Part shown: positions 42,476 to 50,803 of the stretch, piece after piece
How positions within the stretch are numbered: the first letter of the stretch is position 1
Layout of the letters: each line of letters opens with the position of its first letter
Assembly: GCF_030209445.1 (NCBI RefSeq)
Contig: NZ_JARVSD010000019.1
Location: 84,684-148,683, forward strand
DNA length: 64,000 nt
Source of the DNA: Promicromonospora sp. MEB111
GTDB taxonomy: Bacteria > Actinomycetota > Actinomycetes > Actinomycetales > Cellulomonadaceae
Reading direction: 5' to 3'
Notes under the pieces: generated by a model
What the model was told of the DNA's origin: nothing
Database searches by the model: none
The model's input: only the letters and a program-made list of their open reading frames with translations
Position numbers and translations under genes: made by a program

Positions 42476-44902
42476 ATGAATCCGATCACGCGAAGAGACC
42501 TCTTGCGCACGACGGGCCTGACCGCGGGGGCGTTCGCGCTCGCCGGGCACGCCCCCACGAGCGCGGCGGCCGACCCCGGGGGCGCCGACGCCCCGGAGAC
42601 CAACCCGATGCGGCTCTGGTACACCGCCCCGGCACAGGAGTGGCTGCAGGCGCTCGCCATCGGCAACGGCCGGCTCGGCGCCATGGTGTTCGGCGGTGTG
42701 GCCGCCGAGAAGCTCATGCTCAACGAGGACACCGTCTGGGCCGGCGGCCCGCACGACTACGCCGACCCGCTGGGGCACGAGGCGCTGCCGGAGATCCGGC
42801 GGCTGATCGGGGAGGAGAAGTGGCTGGAGGCCCAGCAGCTCGCGGACGAGCGGTTCATGGGCCGGCCGACGGAGCAGATGCAGTACCAGCCCGTCGGGGA
42901 CCTGCACCTGGCCTTTCCCGGGCTGACCGACGACGTCACGGGCTACGAGCGGTCGCTCGACCTGACCACGGCGATCACGACCACGACGTTCGTGGCCGAC
43001 GGTGTGCGCCACACCCGGGAGGTGTTCGGCAGCCACTCGCACCAGGTGATCGTCGCCCGGTTCACCGCGAGCGAGCGCGGCGCGATCTCCTTCGACGCCG
43101 GGTACACGTCGCTCCAGGAGACGTCGACCTACGCCCACGACGCCCGCACGCTCGCCCTGGAGGGCCGCAGCGGCGAGGCCGAGGGGCTGGAGGGCAAGGT
43201 CCGCTTCGTCAGCCTGGTCCGGGCGGTGCCCGAAGGCGGAAGCGTGACCTGCGACGACACCGGGCTGCGGGTGCGTGGCGCGGACGCCGTCACGCTGGTC
43301 CTGTCGATCGGCACGAGTCACCGCAACTACCTCGACGTGGGCGGCGACCACCTCGCCGCGGCGGTGGCCCCGCTCGAGCGGGCCACGCCGCAGGGCTACG
43401 GGATCCTGCGGCGGGCCCACGTGCGCGACCACCAGGAGATGTTCGGCCGGGTCGACATCGACCTGGGTACCTCGGCGTCGGTCGACCTGCCCACCGACCA
43501 GCGGGTCGCCGCGTTCCGCGACGGCCAGGACCCGCAGCTTGCGGCCCTGTACTACCAGTTCGGCCGGTACCTGCTGATCTCCAGCTCCCGCACGCCGGGC
43601 CAGCCGGCCAACCTGCAGGGCCTGTGGAACGACCAGATGCTGCCGCCGTGGCAGTCCAAGTACACCCTGAACATCAACTGCCAGATGAACTACTGGCCCG
43701 CCGGGCCGGCGAACCTGGCCGAGTGCTGGCAGCCACTGTTCGCGATGATCGAGGAGCTTGCCGAGTCCGGCGCGCGGACGGCGCAGAAGATGTGGGGCGC
43801 CAAGGGCTGGGTGGCGCACCACAACACCGACCTGTGGCGCGGGTCGGCGCCCGTGGACTTCGCGTACTACGGCGTCTGGCCCACCGGCGGCGCGTGGCTC
43901 TCGCTGCTGTTCTGGGAGCACTACGAGTACACCGGCGACCTCGACGTGCTGCGGGAGTACTTCCCGGTGCTGCGCGGGTCCGTGGAGTTCTTTCTCGACA
44001 CCCTCGTCGAGGACGCCGCCACCGGCTACCTCGTCACCAGCCCCTCGCACTCGCCCGAGCTCAAGCACCACGACATCGACAACGTGGGCGTGAGCATGTG
44101 CGCCGGCCCGACCATGGACATGCAGATCCTGCGGGATCTGTTCACGGCGTTCGACAAGGCGTCGGCGGTGCTCGGCCAGGACCGCGAGATGGCCGCCCAG
44201 GCGCTGGCCGCGCGCGAGCAGCTGCCGCCCAACCAGATCGGCTTCCTGGGGCAGATCCAGGAGTGGCTGGTCGACTGGGAGGAGGCCGCGCAGGAGACGA
44301 GCCGGCACGTCTCGCACCTGTGGGGCGTGTTCCCCAGCGACCAGATCACGCCGCGGCGCACGCCGGAGCTCGCCGCGGCGGCCGACCGGTCGCTCGAGCT
44401 GCGCGGACCCGCGGTCACGGCGGGCTGGTCGCTCGCGTGGAAGATGAACATCCGTGCCCGGCTGCTCCAGCGGGACGGCGTGTACACCCACCTGAAGCAG
44501 CTCCTCTCGCCCGGCCGCACCGCGCCCAACCTGTTCGACCTGCACCCGCCGTTCCAGATCGACGGGAACTTCGGGGGCACCTCGGCGATCAACGAGACGA
44601 TCGTGCAGAGCCACTCGGGCGAGGTGTGGCTGCTGCCGTGCCTCCCGGCGGCCTTCCCGACCGGGCGGGTCCGCGGCCTGCGTACCCGGGGCGCCTTCGA
44701 GCTGGCCGTCACCTGGCGCGACGGGCGGCTCCGCGGCGCCCGGGTCCAGTCGCTGGCCGGCAACACGATCCGGCTGCGCACCGAGGGCCGGGTCCGCGTC
44801 TCGGGCCCCGGCGGCCCGGTCGACGTCGAGCGGCCCGAGGAGGGCCTCGTCGTCTTCCGGACGCGCCGCGGGGCCACGTACGTCGTCGAACCGCAGGCCT
44901 GA
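42476..44902 (+). CDS. Glycoside hydrolase family 95 (alpha-L-fucosidase/galactosidase)
   Basis: 808 aa with AAGGAG upstream. Tat-type signal (MNPITRRDLLRTTGLTAGAF, cleavage near TSAAA). GH95 fold: N-terminal beta domain, LPLGNG-like AIGNGRLGAMVFGG, LNEDTVWAGGP, then an (alpha/alpha)6 barrel. Catalytic equivalents of Bifidobacterium AfcA are visible: Asn399/Asn401 in NINCQMNYWPA, Glu596 in GQIQEWL and Asp696 in FQIDGNFGG. Cleaves alpha-1,2-fucosyl or L-galactosyl units from plant or animal glycans. It is secreted folded. Followed 52 bp later by a second secreted carbohydrate enzyme. Confidence 0.94.
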   Translation: MNPITRRDLLRTTGLTAGAFALAGHAPTSAAADPGGADAPETNPMRLWYTAPAQEWLQALAIGNGRLGAMVFGGVAAEKLMLNEDTVWAGGPHDYADPLGHEALPEIRRLIGEEKWLEAQQLADERFMGRPTEQMQYQPVGDLHLAFPGLTDDVTGYERSLDLTTAITTTTFVADGVRHTREVFGSHSHQVIVARFTASERGAISFDAGYTSLQETSTYAHDARTLALEGRSGEAEGLEGKVRFVSLVRAVPEGGSVTCDDTGLRVRGADAVTLVLSIGTSHRNYLDVGGDHLAAAVAPLERATPQGYGILRRAHVRDHQEMFGRVDIDLGTSASVDLPTDQRVAAFRDGQDPQLAALYYQFGRYLLISSSRTPGQPANLQGLWNDQMLPPWQSKYTLNINCQMNYWPAGPANLAECWQPLFAMIEELAESGARTAQKMWGAKGWVAHHNTDLWRGSAPVDFAYYGVWPTGGAWLSLLFWEHYEYTGDLDVLREYFPVLRGSVEFFLDTLVEDAATGYLVTSPSHSPELKHHDIDNVGVSMCAGPTMDMQILRDLFTAFDKASAVLGQDREMAAQALAAREQLPPNQIGFLGQIQEWLVDWEEAAQETSRHVSHLWGVFPSDQITPRRTPELAAAADRSLELRGPAVTAGWSLAWKMNIRARLLQRDGVYTHLKQLLSPGRTAPNLFDLHPPFQIDGNFGGTSAINETIVQSHSGEVWLLPCLPAAFPTGRVRGLRTRGAFELAVTWRDGRLRGARVQSLAGNTIRLRTEGRVRVSGPGGPVDVERPEEGLVVFRTRRGATYVVEPQA

Positions 44903-44954
44903 CCAGCCACACCTACCGACCACCCGCAAGTAGCACACCGAGGAAGGGACATCG

Positions 44955-46868
44955 ATGTCCAGGAACTGGATACAGACGAGCACCGTGGCGGTCGCCGCGG
45001 TGAGCCTGGTCGCCGCCATGGGCGGCGGCGGGATCGCGTTCGACCGCCTCGCCGGCGCGGCGGCCGACGCCGCTGCCGCGGTCTCGGGCGGCGGGTGCCC
45101 GCAGCTCTACGTCTCCCCGTCGGGCGACGACCGGGGCAAGGGCACGGCCAAGGACCCGTTCAGGACGGTCGAGGCGGCGCGCGACCACATCCGCGAGAAG
45201 GGCCTGAACCGGGACGGCCGGCAGCGGTGCGACATCACCGTGAACCTCGCGGCGGGCGAGTACCCCGTCACGGAGACCATCGGCTTCACCGAGCAGGACT
45301 CGGGCGGCGGCGGCCATCAGGTCGTGTACCGCAGCAGCGACGGCCCGGGTGCGGCCAACCTCGTGGGCGCCGAGGAGGTCACCGGCTGGGAGCCGTACCA
45401 GGACGGCATCTACAGGACCCAGGTGGATCCCGACGAGCAGTTCTACACCCTCTTCGAGGACGGTGAACGCTCCGAGCTGGCCCGGTATCCCAACCGCGGC
45501 TCGGAGGACACCCAGGGCCCGTACCTGTTCTCGCGGCTCGGCGAGCCCGAGAAGGAGGCCGTGCACCAGTGGCTGTACTGGGAGGACGGCGACTGGGATC
45601 CGGCCTGGGACGACACCGCCGACAGCAACCCGCTCAAGGACGCCCAGGTCACGCTGTGGTCCGGCGGGTCGTGGAGCTGGTTCACCGACATAGTGCCGAT
45701 CGGCGGCGCCGACTACCGCAAGGGGTTCGCGACGCTCGACAACTGGGCGCGCTACGCCCTGGTGAACAGCCGCAGCGGGTCGCGCTACTTCATCCAGAAC
45801 GCGCTGCCGTTCCTGGACCAGGCGGGCGAGTACTACATCGACCGTGAGGCCGGGGAGCTGTACTACAAGCCGCGCGGCGACATCGACGACGTGACGATCA
45901 TGGAGCCCACGGTCACCAAGGTCATCGACGTCAAGGGCGCCACGCCCGAGCAGAGGGCGCACGACATCACCTTCGACGGCCTCGGCATCCAGTACTCCGA
46001 CTTCGTGAGCTGGTACCGCTCGGGTTGGATCAGCGCGGGCGACTCCGGCGAGGAGCACAAGTACCCCGAGTACGACCGGCAGATCGAGATGCCGCGCAAC
46101 CGGTTCGGCGCCGTCACGCTGGAGAACACCACGGGCATCACGCTGACCGGCATGCACGTCCGCGACACCGGTTTCATGGGCGTCTACGCGCTGTTCGCCA
46201 ACGACCACCTGACCGTCGAGGACAGCCTGTTCGAGAACCTGGGCGCCGACGGCATCAAGGTCGAGGGCGGCTGGCCGGGCGAGGGCGACATCTCGCACCA
46301 CCACACCTTCCGCAACCTCTACATCCACCACGTCGGCGAGCTCGTGCCCGGCGATGCCGCGGGCATCGAGCTCATGGGGACCGGCGACAACCTCGTCGAG
46401 CACGTGAACGTGCGGCACTCCGCGCGGTACGGGATCAGCCTGGAGTCCCGGCCCGAGGTGGTCGACGGCGACCAGTACACCGACCACAACACGTTCCGCT
46501 ACATCCGGATCGAGAAGGCGGGGCTCGACTCCGGCGACATGGGCGCGTTCTACACCTACGGCGTGGACAACCAGGACCCGTACCCGGTGCAGAACACCGT
46601 GGACCAGATGGTCATCGGCGACGTGCTCCCCGACCCGGTGGGCGAGATGCCCGACAGCGGGACCCGGGGCATCCACATGGACGCCGGTGGCTGCGCCTTC
46701 TCGTTCAGCAACATCGAGGTGGGCGCCACGACCGACCAGTCGTACCAGTCCTACCAGTGCAACGAGGTGACCAACGGCAACTGGGAGGAGGACTTCGACG
46801 CCTCGCTGATGGAGTACGACAAGATCGGCGTCACCGGCGCCTTCCCGTACCCGGTCCCGGAGTCCTGA
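44955..46868 (+). CDS. Secreted right-handed parallel beta-helix protein (GH141-like)
   Basis: 637 aa, GAGGAAGGG before ATG. Signal peptide with core TVAVAAVSLVAAMGGGGIAF. Mature part starts CPQLYVSPSGDDRGKGTAKDPF, RTVEAARDHIREKG, the entry strand of pectate-lyase-type beta helices. Residues about 330-560 hold the repeated coil pattern (HDITFDGLGIQYSDF, TGITLTGMHVRDTGFMGVYA, HLTVEDSLFENLGADGIKVEGG, HTFRNLYIHHVGE). Similar architecture is found in GH141 (fucosidase/xylanase), and GH95 with GH141 act together on fucosylated pectin in Bacteroides. Family assignment is inference. Confidence 0.83.
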   Translation: MSRNWIQTSTVAVAAVSLVAAMGGGGIAFDRLAGAAADAAAAVSGGGCPQLYVSPSGDDRGKGTAKDPFRTVEAARDHIREKGLNRDGRQRCDITVNLAAGEYPVTETIGFTEQDSGGGGHQVVYRSSDGPGAANLVGAEEVTGWEPYQDGIYRTQVDPDEQFYTLFEDGERSELARYPNRGSEDTQGPYLFSRLGEPEKEAVHQWLYWEDGDWDPAWDDTADSNPLKDAQVTLWSGGSWSWFTDIVPIGGADYRKGFATLDNWARYALVNSRSGSRYFIQNALPFLDQAGEYYIDREAGELYYKPRGDIDDVTIMEPTVTKVIDVKGATPEQRAHDITFDGLGIQYSDFVSWYRSGWISAGDSGEEHKYPEYDRQIEMPRNRFGAVTLENTTGITLTGMHVRDTGFMGVYALFANDHLTVEDSLFENLGADGIKVEGGWPGEGDISHHHTFRNLYIHHVGELVPGDAAGIELMGTGDNLVEHVNVRHSARYGISLESRPEVVDGDQYTDHNTFRYIRIEKAGLDSGDMGAFYTYGVDNQDPYPVQNTVDQMVIGDVLPDPVGEMPDSGTRGIHMDAGGCAFSFSNIEVGATTDQSYQSYQCNEVTNGNWEEDFDASLMEYDKIGVTGAFPYPVPES

Positions 46869-46870
46869 CC

Positions 46871-46909
46871 GTTCCGCCGGGCGGCCGCTGTCAGGCCGCC
46901 CGGCGGAAC
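46871..46909. terminator. Bidirectional terminator between the beta-helix gene and the AraC gene
   Basis: GTTCCGCCGGGCGGCC (46871-46886) pairs perfectly with GGCCGCCCGGCGGAAC (46894-46909), 7-nt loop. The right arm and loop also encode the last residues (FRRAA) and stop of the AraC-type gene. Confidence 0.75.
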
Positions 46910-47928
46910 GTGCGCCGGTAGGCCGACGGCGTCACGCCGAGCGCCGCCTGCACGTGCGCGCGCAGCGACTGCGCGGTGCCGAAGCCGCAGCGCCGGGCGA
47001 CCTGCTCGACCGGCAGCATCGTGCTCTCCAGCAGGGTGCGAGCATGCTCGACGCGTTGGCGCGTGAGCCACTGGGCGGGGCTCTCGCCGGTCTCGTCCCG
47101 GAACCTGCGCGTGAAGGTGCGCACCGACATCGCGGCGTGCCGGGCCATCGCCGCCAGCGTCAGCGGCTCGTTGAGCCGGTCCAGCGCCCAGGCCCGCGTG
47201 GCGGCCGTGCCCGCGCCGCGGGCCTGGGCGGCGTCCGCCCCCGGTCCGGCGACGCGCCCGGCGACCACCGGGCGCCTGATGTACTGCGCCTGACCGCCGT
47301 CCCGGTGGGGCGGCACCACGGTGCGGCGCGCGACGTCCTGCGCGACTGCCGTGCCGTGGTCCCGGCGCACGACGTGCAGGCACAGGTCGACGCCGGAGGC
47401 CACGCCGGCGGAGGTCAGCACGTCGCCGTCGTCGGTGTACAGGACGTCCGGGTCGAGCTCCACGCGCGGGTAGAGCCGCCGGAAGCGGTCGCTCTCCGAC
47501 CAGTGGGTGGTGGCGGGGCGGCCGTCGAGCAGGCCCGCGGCGGCGAGCACGAACGCCCCCGTGCAGATCGACATGAGCCGGGCGCCCGGCCGGATCCGGG
47601 CGAGCGCCGCCGCGAGCTCGGGTTCGAGCCGCGGGTCACCGCCGGCCGGGTCCGTGCCGTCGGGCCCGGAGGTGTGCGACGCCGGCACCACCACCGTGTC
47701 CGCCGTCTCCAGCACCTCGGGCCCGTGCTCCACCTGGACCAGCACGTCGGAGTCCGACCGCACCAGGCCCGGGCCACCGGGTGTGCAGGTCACCACCTCG
47801 TACAGGGGCCGGAGCTCGGCGTCGCGCGCGATGCCGAAGATGCGGTGCGGGATGCCGAGCTCGAACGGGATGAAGCCGGGCCGGATCAGGACGGCGACGC
47901 GGTGCCTGCGCGGCGTGTGCTGGGCCAT
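46891..47928 (-). CDS. GlxA/FtrA family AraC-type regulator (DJ-1/PfpI domain)
   Basis: 345 aa from ATG 47928. N-terminal amidotransferase-like DJ-1/PfpI domain: RVAVLIRPGFIPFELGIPHRIF, DTVVVPASHTSG, and the nucleophile-elbow-like MSICTGAFVLAAAGLLDGRPATTHW. The C-terminal AraC domain has two helix-turn-helices: LTLAAMARHAAMSVRTFTRRF and PVEQVARRCGFGTAQSLRAH. Divergent from the MFS gene at 48012, its likely target. A TAGGTT -10-like motif lies upstream near 47951. It may also control the glycan-hydrolase genes it converges on, but nothing shows this. Confidence 0.92.
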   Translation of the reverse strand: MAQHTPRRHRVAVLIRPGFIPFELGIPHRIFGIARDAELRPLYEVVTCTPGGPGLVRSDSDVLVQVEHGPEVLETADTVVVPASHTSGPDGTDPAGGDPRLEPELAAALARIRPGARLMSICTGAFVLAAAGLLDGRPATTHWSESDRFRRLYPRVELDPDVLYTDDGDVLTSAGVASGVDLCLHVVRRDHGTAVAQDVARRTVVPPHRDGGQAQYIRRPVVAGRVAGPGADAAQARGAGTAATRAWALDRLNEPLTLAAMARHAAMSVRTFTRRFRDETGESPAQWLTRQRVEHARTLLESTMLPVEQVARRCGFGTAQSLRAHVQAALGVTPSAYRRTFRRAA

Positions 47929-48011
47929 GCTCCGATCATATGGCCCGAACCTAGCGTTGTGTGTCCTGCGGGCCACTGGCCCGCGCCCGCGCGCCCCAGC
48001 ATGCTGATGCC

Positions 48012-49340
48012 GTGACCCAGACAGACGTCCCCGTGCCGGCGGGCCAGAACGCACCGCAGAGCCCCGGCCAGGCTGCGCCGCGTCGGACGCCACGCATCCA
48101 CCCCGCCTGGTGGGTGGCCCTGGTCAGCTTCGTCACCGTGATGTGCGCCGCGGCGTTCACCGCCGCACCCGGCCTGTTCGTGGACCCGCTCAACGCCGAG
48201 CTCGGCTGGTCGCGCGCCACCATCGGCTTCGCCGTCGGCCTGCAGTCCGTGCTGTACGGGCTCACGGCGCCGTTCGCCGCCTCCCTGATGGACCGGTTCG
48301 GCATGCGCCCGGTCGTCAGCATCGCCCTCGTGGTGATCACGGGCGGCGCCCTGTCGACGGTGTGGATGTCGGAGCCCTGGCAGTTCGTGCTCGGCTGGGG
48401 GCTCCTGGTCGGAGTGGGCAGCGGCAGCATGGCGCTCGCGTTCACCGCCACCGTGACGGGACGCTGGTTCGTGGCGCGGCGCGGCCTGGTCAGCGGTGTG
48501 CTGACGGCGGCCACGGCGTCGGGCCAGCTCGTCTTCCTGCCCCTGCTCGCGTGGATCGTGGAGAACCAGGGCTGGCGCCCGGCGTCGGTCACGGTGGCCA
48601 TCGCGTCGCTCGTGGCCATCCCGCTCGTCCTGTTCCTGCTGCGCGACCACCCCGCCGACATGGGCCTGGCGCCCTACGGCGGCACGTACGCGCCCAAGCC
48701 CGCGCCGACGCGCGGCGCGGCCCGGCGCGCCGTCACCGCCCTGTTCGACGCCGCCCGCACCGGCCCGTTCTGGCTGCTCGCCGGGGCGTTCGCGATCTGC
48801 GGCGCCACGACGAACGGGCTGGTTCGCACCCACTTCGTGCCCGGCGCGCACGACCACGGCATGCCGATCACCGTCGCCGCGAGCCTGCTCGCCGTGATCG
48901 GGGTGGTCGACGTGATCGGCACCATCGGGTCCGGCTGGCTCACCGACCGGTTCTCGCCGCGCGTGCTGCTCGGTGTCTACTACACGCTGCGCGGTGTCTC
49001 CCTGCTGTTCCTGCCGTCCCTCATGGGCCCGGAGGTGGAGATGCCGATGCTGTTCTTCATCGTGTTCTACGGGCTGGACTGGGTGGCGACCGTGCCGCCG
49101 ACCCTCGCGCTGTGCCGCGAGTTCTACGGCGAGGACGCGCCGATCGTGTTCGGCTGGGTGCTCGCGTCGCACCAGGTCGGCGCCGGCGTGGTGGCCTTCG
49201 CGGGCGGCCTGGTCCGAGACATGACGGGCTCGTACGACGCCGTCTGGTACGGTGCGGGCGCGCTGTGCGCGGGGGCCGCGCTCATGTCGCTGGTGATCCG
49301 CCGCGTCCGCCAGGCATCCCCGGAGGCGTCAGCCGCGTGA
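48012..49340 (+). CDS. MFS transporter (OFA/monocarboxylate-like)
   Basis: 442 aa from GTG 48012. CATGCT sits 6 nt before the start, a poor -10-like match, and there is no ribosome site. Twelve helices; motif A is LMDRFGMRPVV. Helix 1 and 5 regions (AAPGLFVDPLNAELGWSRATIG, GWRPASVTVAIASLVAIPL, LLRDHPADMGLAPYGG) are typical of the oxalate/formate antiporter and monocarboxylate-type MFS group. Divergent from a GlxA-type regulator. Likely carries a small organic acid. Confidence 0.9.
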   Translation: MTQTDVPVPAGQNAPQSPGQAAPRRTPRIHPAWWVALVSFVTVMCAAAFTAAPGLFVDPLNAELGWSRATIGFAVGLQSVLYGLTAPFAASLMDRFGMRPVVSIALVVITGGALSTVWMSEPWQFVLGWGLLVGVGSGSMALAFTATVTGRWFVARRGLVSGVLTAATASGQLVFLPLLAWIVENQGWRPASVTVAIASLVAIPLVLFLLRDHPADMGLAPYGGTYAPKPAPTRGAARRAVTALFDAARTGPFWLLAGAFAICGATTNGLVRTHFVPGAHDHGMPITVAASLLAVIGVVDVIGTIGSGWLTDRFSPRVLLGVYYTLRGVSLLFLPSLMGPEVEMPMLFFIVFYGLDWVATVPPTLALCREFYGEDAPIVFGWVLASHQVGAGVVAFAGGLVRDMTGSYDAVWYGAGALCAGAALMSLVIRRVRQASPEASAA

Positions 49341-49414
49341 GTGACCCGTGCGCGTGACTCGTCGGTGGTCCGGCCGTCCTGCGGACGGCCGGGGCGCGCG
49401 TCGCGGGGCGGTCG

Positions 49415-49420
49415 TATTCT
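49415..49420 (+). promoter_or_regulatory. -10-like element of the trans-sulfuration gene (leaderless)
   Basis: TATTCT, 7 nt, ATG 49428, the same hexamer and spacing as at plsC; no ribosome site. Confidence 0.55.
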
Positions 49421-49427
49421 CCGGACC

Positions 49428-50663
49428 ATGAGCACTGCCCCGCACACGCCCGCCGCCGGCCTCTCGCCCGCCACCGTCGTCGTCTCCGCCGGGCGCCCGG
49501 CCCGTGAGCAGGGCGGGCACATCAACCCGTCCGTGCCGCTGAACTCGACGTACGTCTCCCGCGGCGTCGTCACCCCGGACGAGCTGTCGTACGCGCGCGG
49601 GGACAACGACGCCTGGCACCCGTTCGAGGAGGCGCTCGCCGCGCTGGAGGGCGGCGGCGAGGCGGGCGGCGGCGCAGCGGGCGGCGGCGCGGCCGCTCCC
49701 GCGACGGCGATCCTGTTCTCGTCCGGGATGGCGGCGATCGCCGCCGCGTTCTCGCTGGTGCCGGACGGCGGCACGCTCGTGCTGCCGCGGCACGCCTACC
49801 AGGCGGGCATGGTGCTGGCGCGCCAGATCTCCGAGCGGCACGGCGTGACCCTGCGGTACGTCGACATCGCGGACACGGACGCCGTGGTCGCGGCCCTGGA
49901 CGGCGCCGACCTGCTGCTCGTCGAGTCGCCCACCAACCCGATGCTGGAGGTCGCGGACCTGCCCGCCGTGCTGGGCGCCGCCCGCGCCGCCGGCGTGCGC
50001 TCGGTGGTCGACAACACGTTCGCGACGCCGCTGGGCCAGCGCCCGCTGGAGCACGGCGCCGACGTGGTGCTGCACTCGGTCACCAAGTACCTGGCCGGCC
50101 ACTCCGACGTCGTGCTGGGCGCGCTCGTGACGCGCGACGCCGCGCTGGCCGCCACCCTGCGCGAGCACCGCACGCTGCACGGCGCGATCGCCGGGCCGTT
50201 CGAGACCTGGCTCGCCCTGCGCGGGCTGCGCACGCTGGCGCTGCGGTTCGAGCGGGCCCAGGCGAGCGCGGCCGAGCTGGCCCGGCGCCTCGCGGAGCAC
50301 CCGGAGGTGGCCGAGGTGCGGCACCCCTCGCTGCCCGGCGACCCGGGGCACGAGCGCGCGAAGGCGCAGATGAACGGGTTCGGCGCGATCATCGGCGTCC
50401 GGCCCCGGCCCCGGCCCGGTGCGGGGGATGCCGAGGCCGCCGGGACGGGACCGGCCGCCGTCGAGCGGGCCGACGCCGTCGTCGACGCCGTCCGCCTGTG
50501 GCTGCCCGCCACCTCGCTGGGCGGCGTGGAGTCGATGCTGGAGCGCCGCCGCCGCTGGGGCACCGAGGCGCACACGGTCCCGGAGGACCTGCTGCGCCTG
50601 TCGGTCGGCATCGAGGACGTGGAAGACCTCTGGGCGGACCTGGACGCGGCGCTCCGCGCCTGA
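49428..50663 (+). CDS. Trans-sulfuration PLP enzyme (cystathionine gamma-synthase/lyase-like)
   Basis: 411 aa. Cys/Met metabolism PLP family: NPSVPLNSTYVSRG, SYARGDNDAWHPFEEALAALEGG, LFSSGMAAIAAAF, LLLVESPTNPMLEV, VVDNTFATPLGQRPLEHGADVVLHSVTKYLAGH with PLP lysine Lys220, and at the end LWLPATSLGGVESMLERR. A Gly/Ala-rich insert (about residues 78-96) and a second near 325-345 are unusual. Whether it makes cystathionine (MetB) or cleaves it cannot be decided from sequence. Confidence 0.88.
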   Translation: MSTAPHTPAAGLSPATVVVSAGRPAREQGGHINPSVPLNSTYVSRGVVTPDELSYARGDNDAWHPFEEALAALEGGGEAGGGAAGGGAAAPATAILFSSGMAAIAAAFSLVPDGGTLVLPRHAYQAGMVLARQISERHGVTLRYVDIADTDAVVAALDGADLLLVESPTNPMLEVADLPAVLGAARAAGVRSVVDNTFATPLGQRPLEHGADVVLHSVTKYLAGHSDVVLGALVTRDAALAATLREHRTLHGAIAGPFETWLALRGLRTLALRFERAQASAAELARRLAEHPEVAEVRHPSLPGDPGHERAKAQMNGFGAIIGVRPRPRPGAGDAEAAGTGPAAVERADAVVDAVRLWLPATSLGGVESMLERRRRWGTEAHTVPEDLLRLSVGIEDVEDLWADLDAALRA

Positions 50664-50679
50664 CCCGCCGTCGTCGGCG

Positions 50680-50800
50680 TGTCGAGTCAGGCGGATGGTC
50701 GGACCACCCCGCTGACTCGGCGATGTCGGTTTGTCGAGTCAGCCGGCTGGTCGGACCAACCCGCTGACTCGGCACGCCGACCTCGGTGAGTCAGCGGGTT
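50680..50800. repeat. Two 42-bp repeats plus a half copy, each forming a hairpin
   Basis: Copy 1 (50680-50721) and copy 2 (50732-50773) differ at three positions and are 52 bp apart. Each starts TGTCGAGTCAG and ends CCCGCTGACTCGGC, so GAGTCAG pairs with CTGACTC inside each copy; GGTCGGACCA in the middle is itself a partial palindrome. A third, inverted fragment GAGTCAGCGGGTTGG follows at about 50788-50802. They fill the gap between converging genes and may end both transcripts. Confidence 0.85.
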
Positions 50801-50803
50801 GGG

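Noticed and set aside
42425..45019. Very long open frame on the minus strand opposite the GH95 gene (864 codons)
   Set aside because: Its translation is Arg/Gly/Val/Asp-rich without domains. The plus strand encodes a complete GH95 enzyme with all catalytic residues. GC-rich DNA gives such antisense frames often.
50680..50800. Possible CRISPR array (two evenly spaced repeats)
   Set aside because: Only two full copies, 10-bp spacers, palindromic throughout, and no cas genes.
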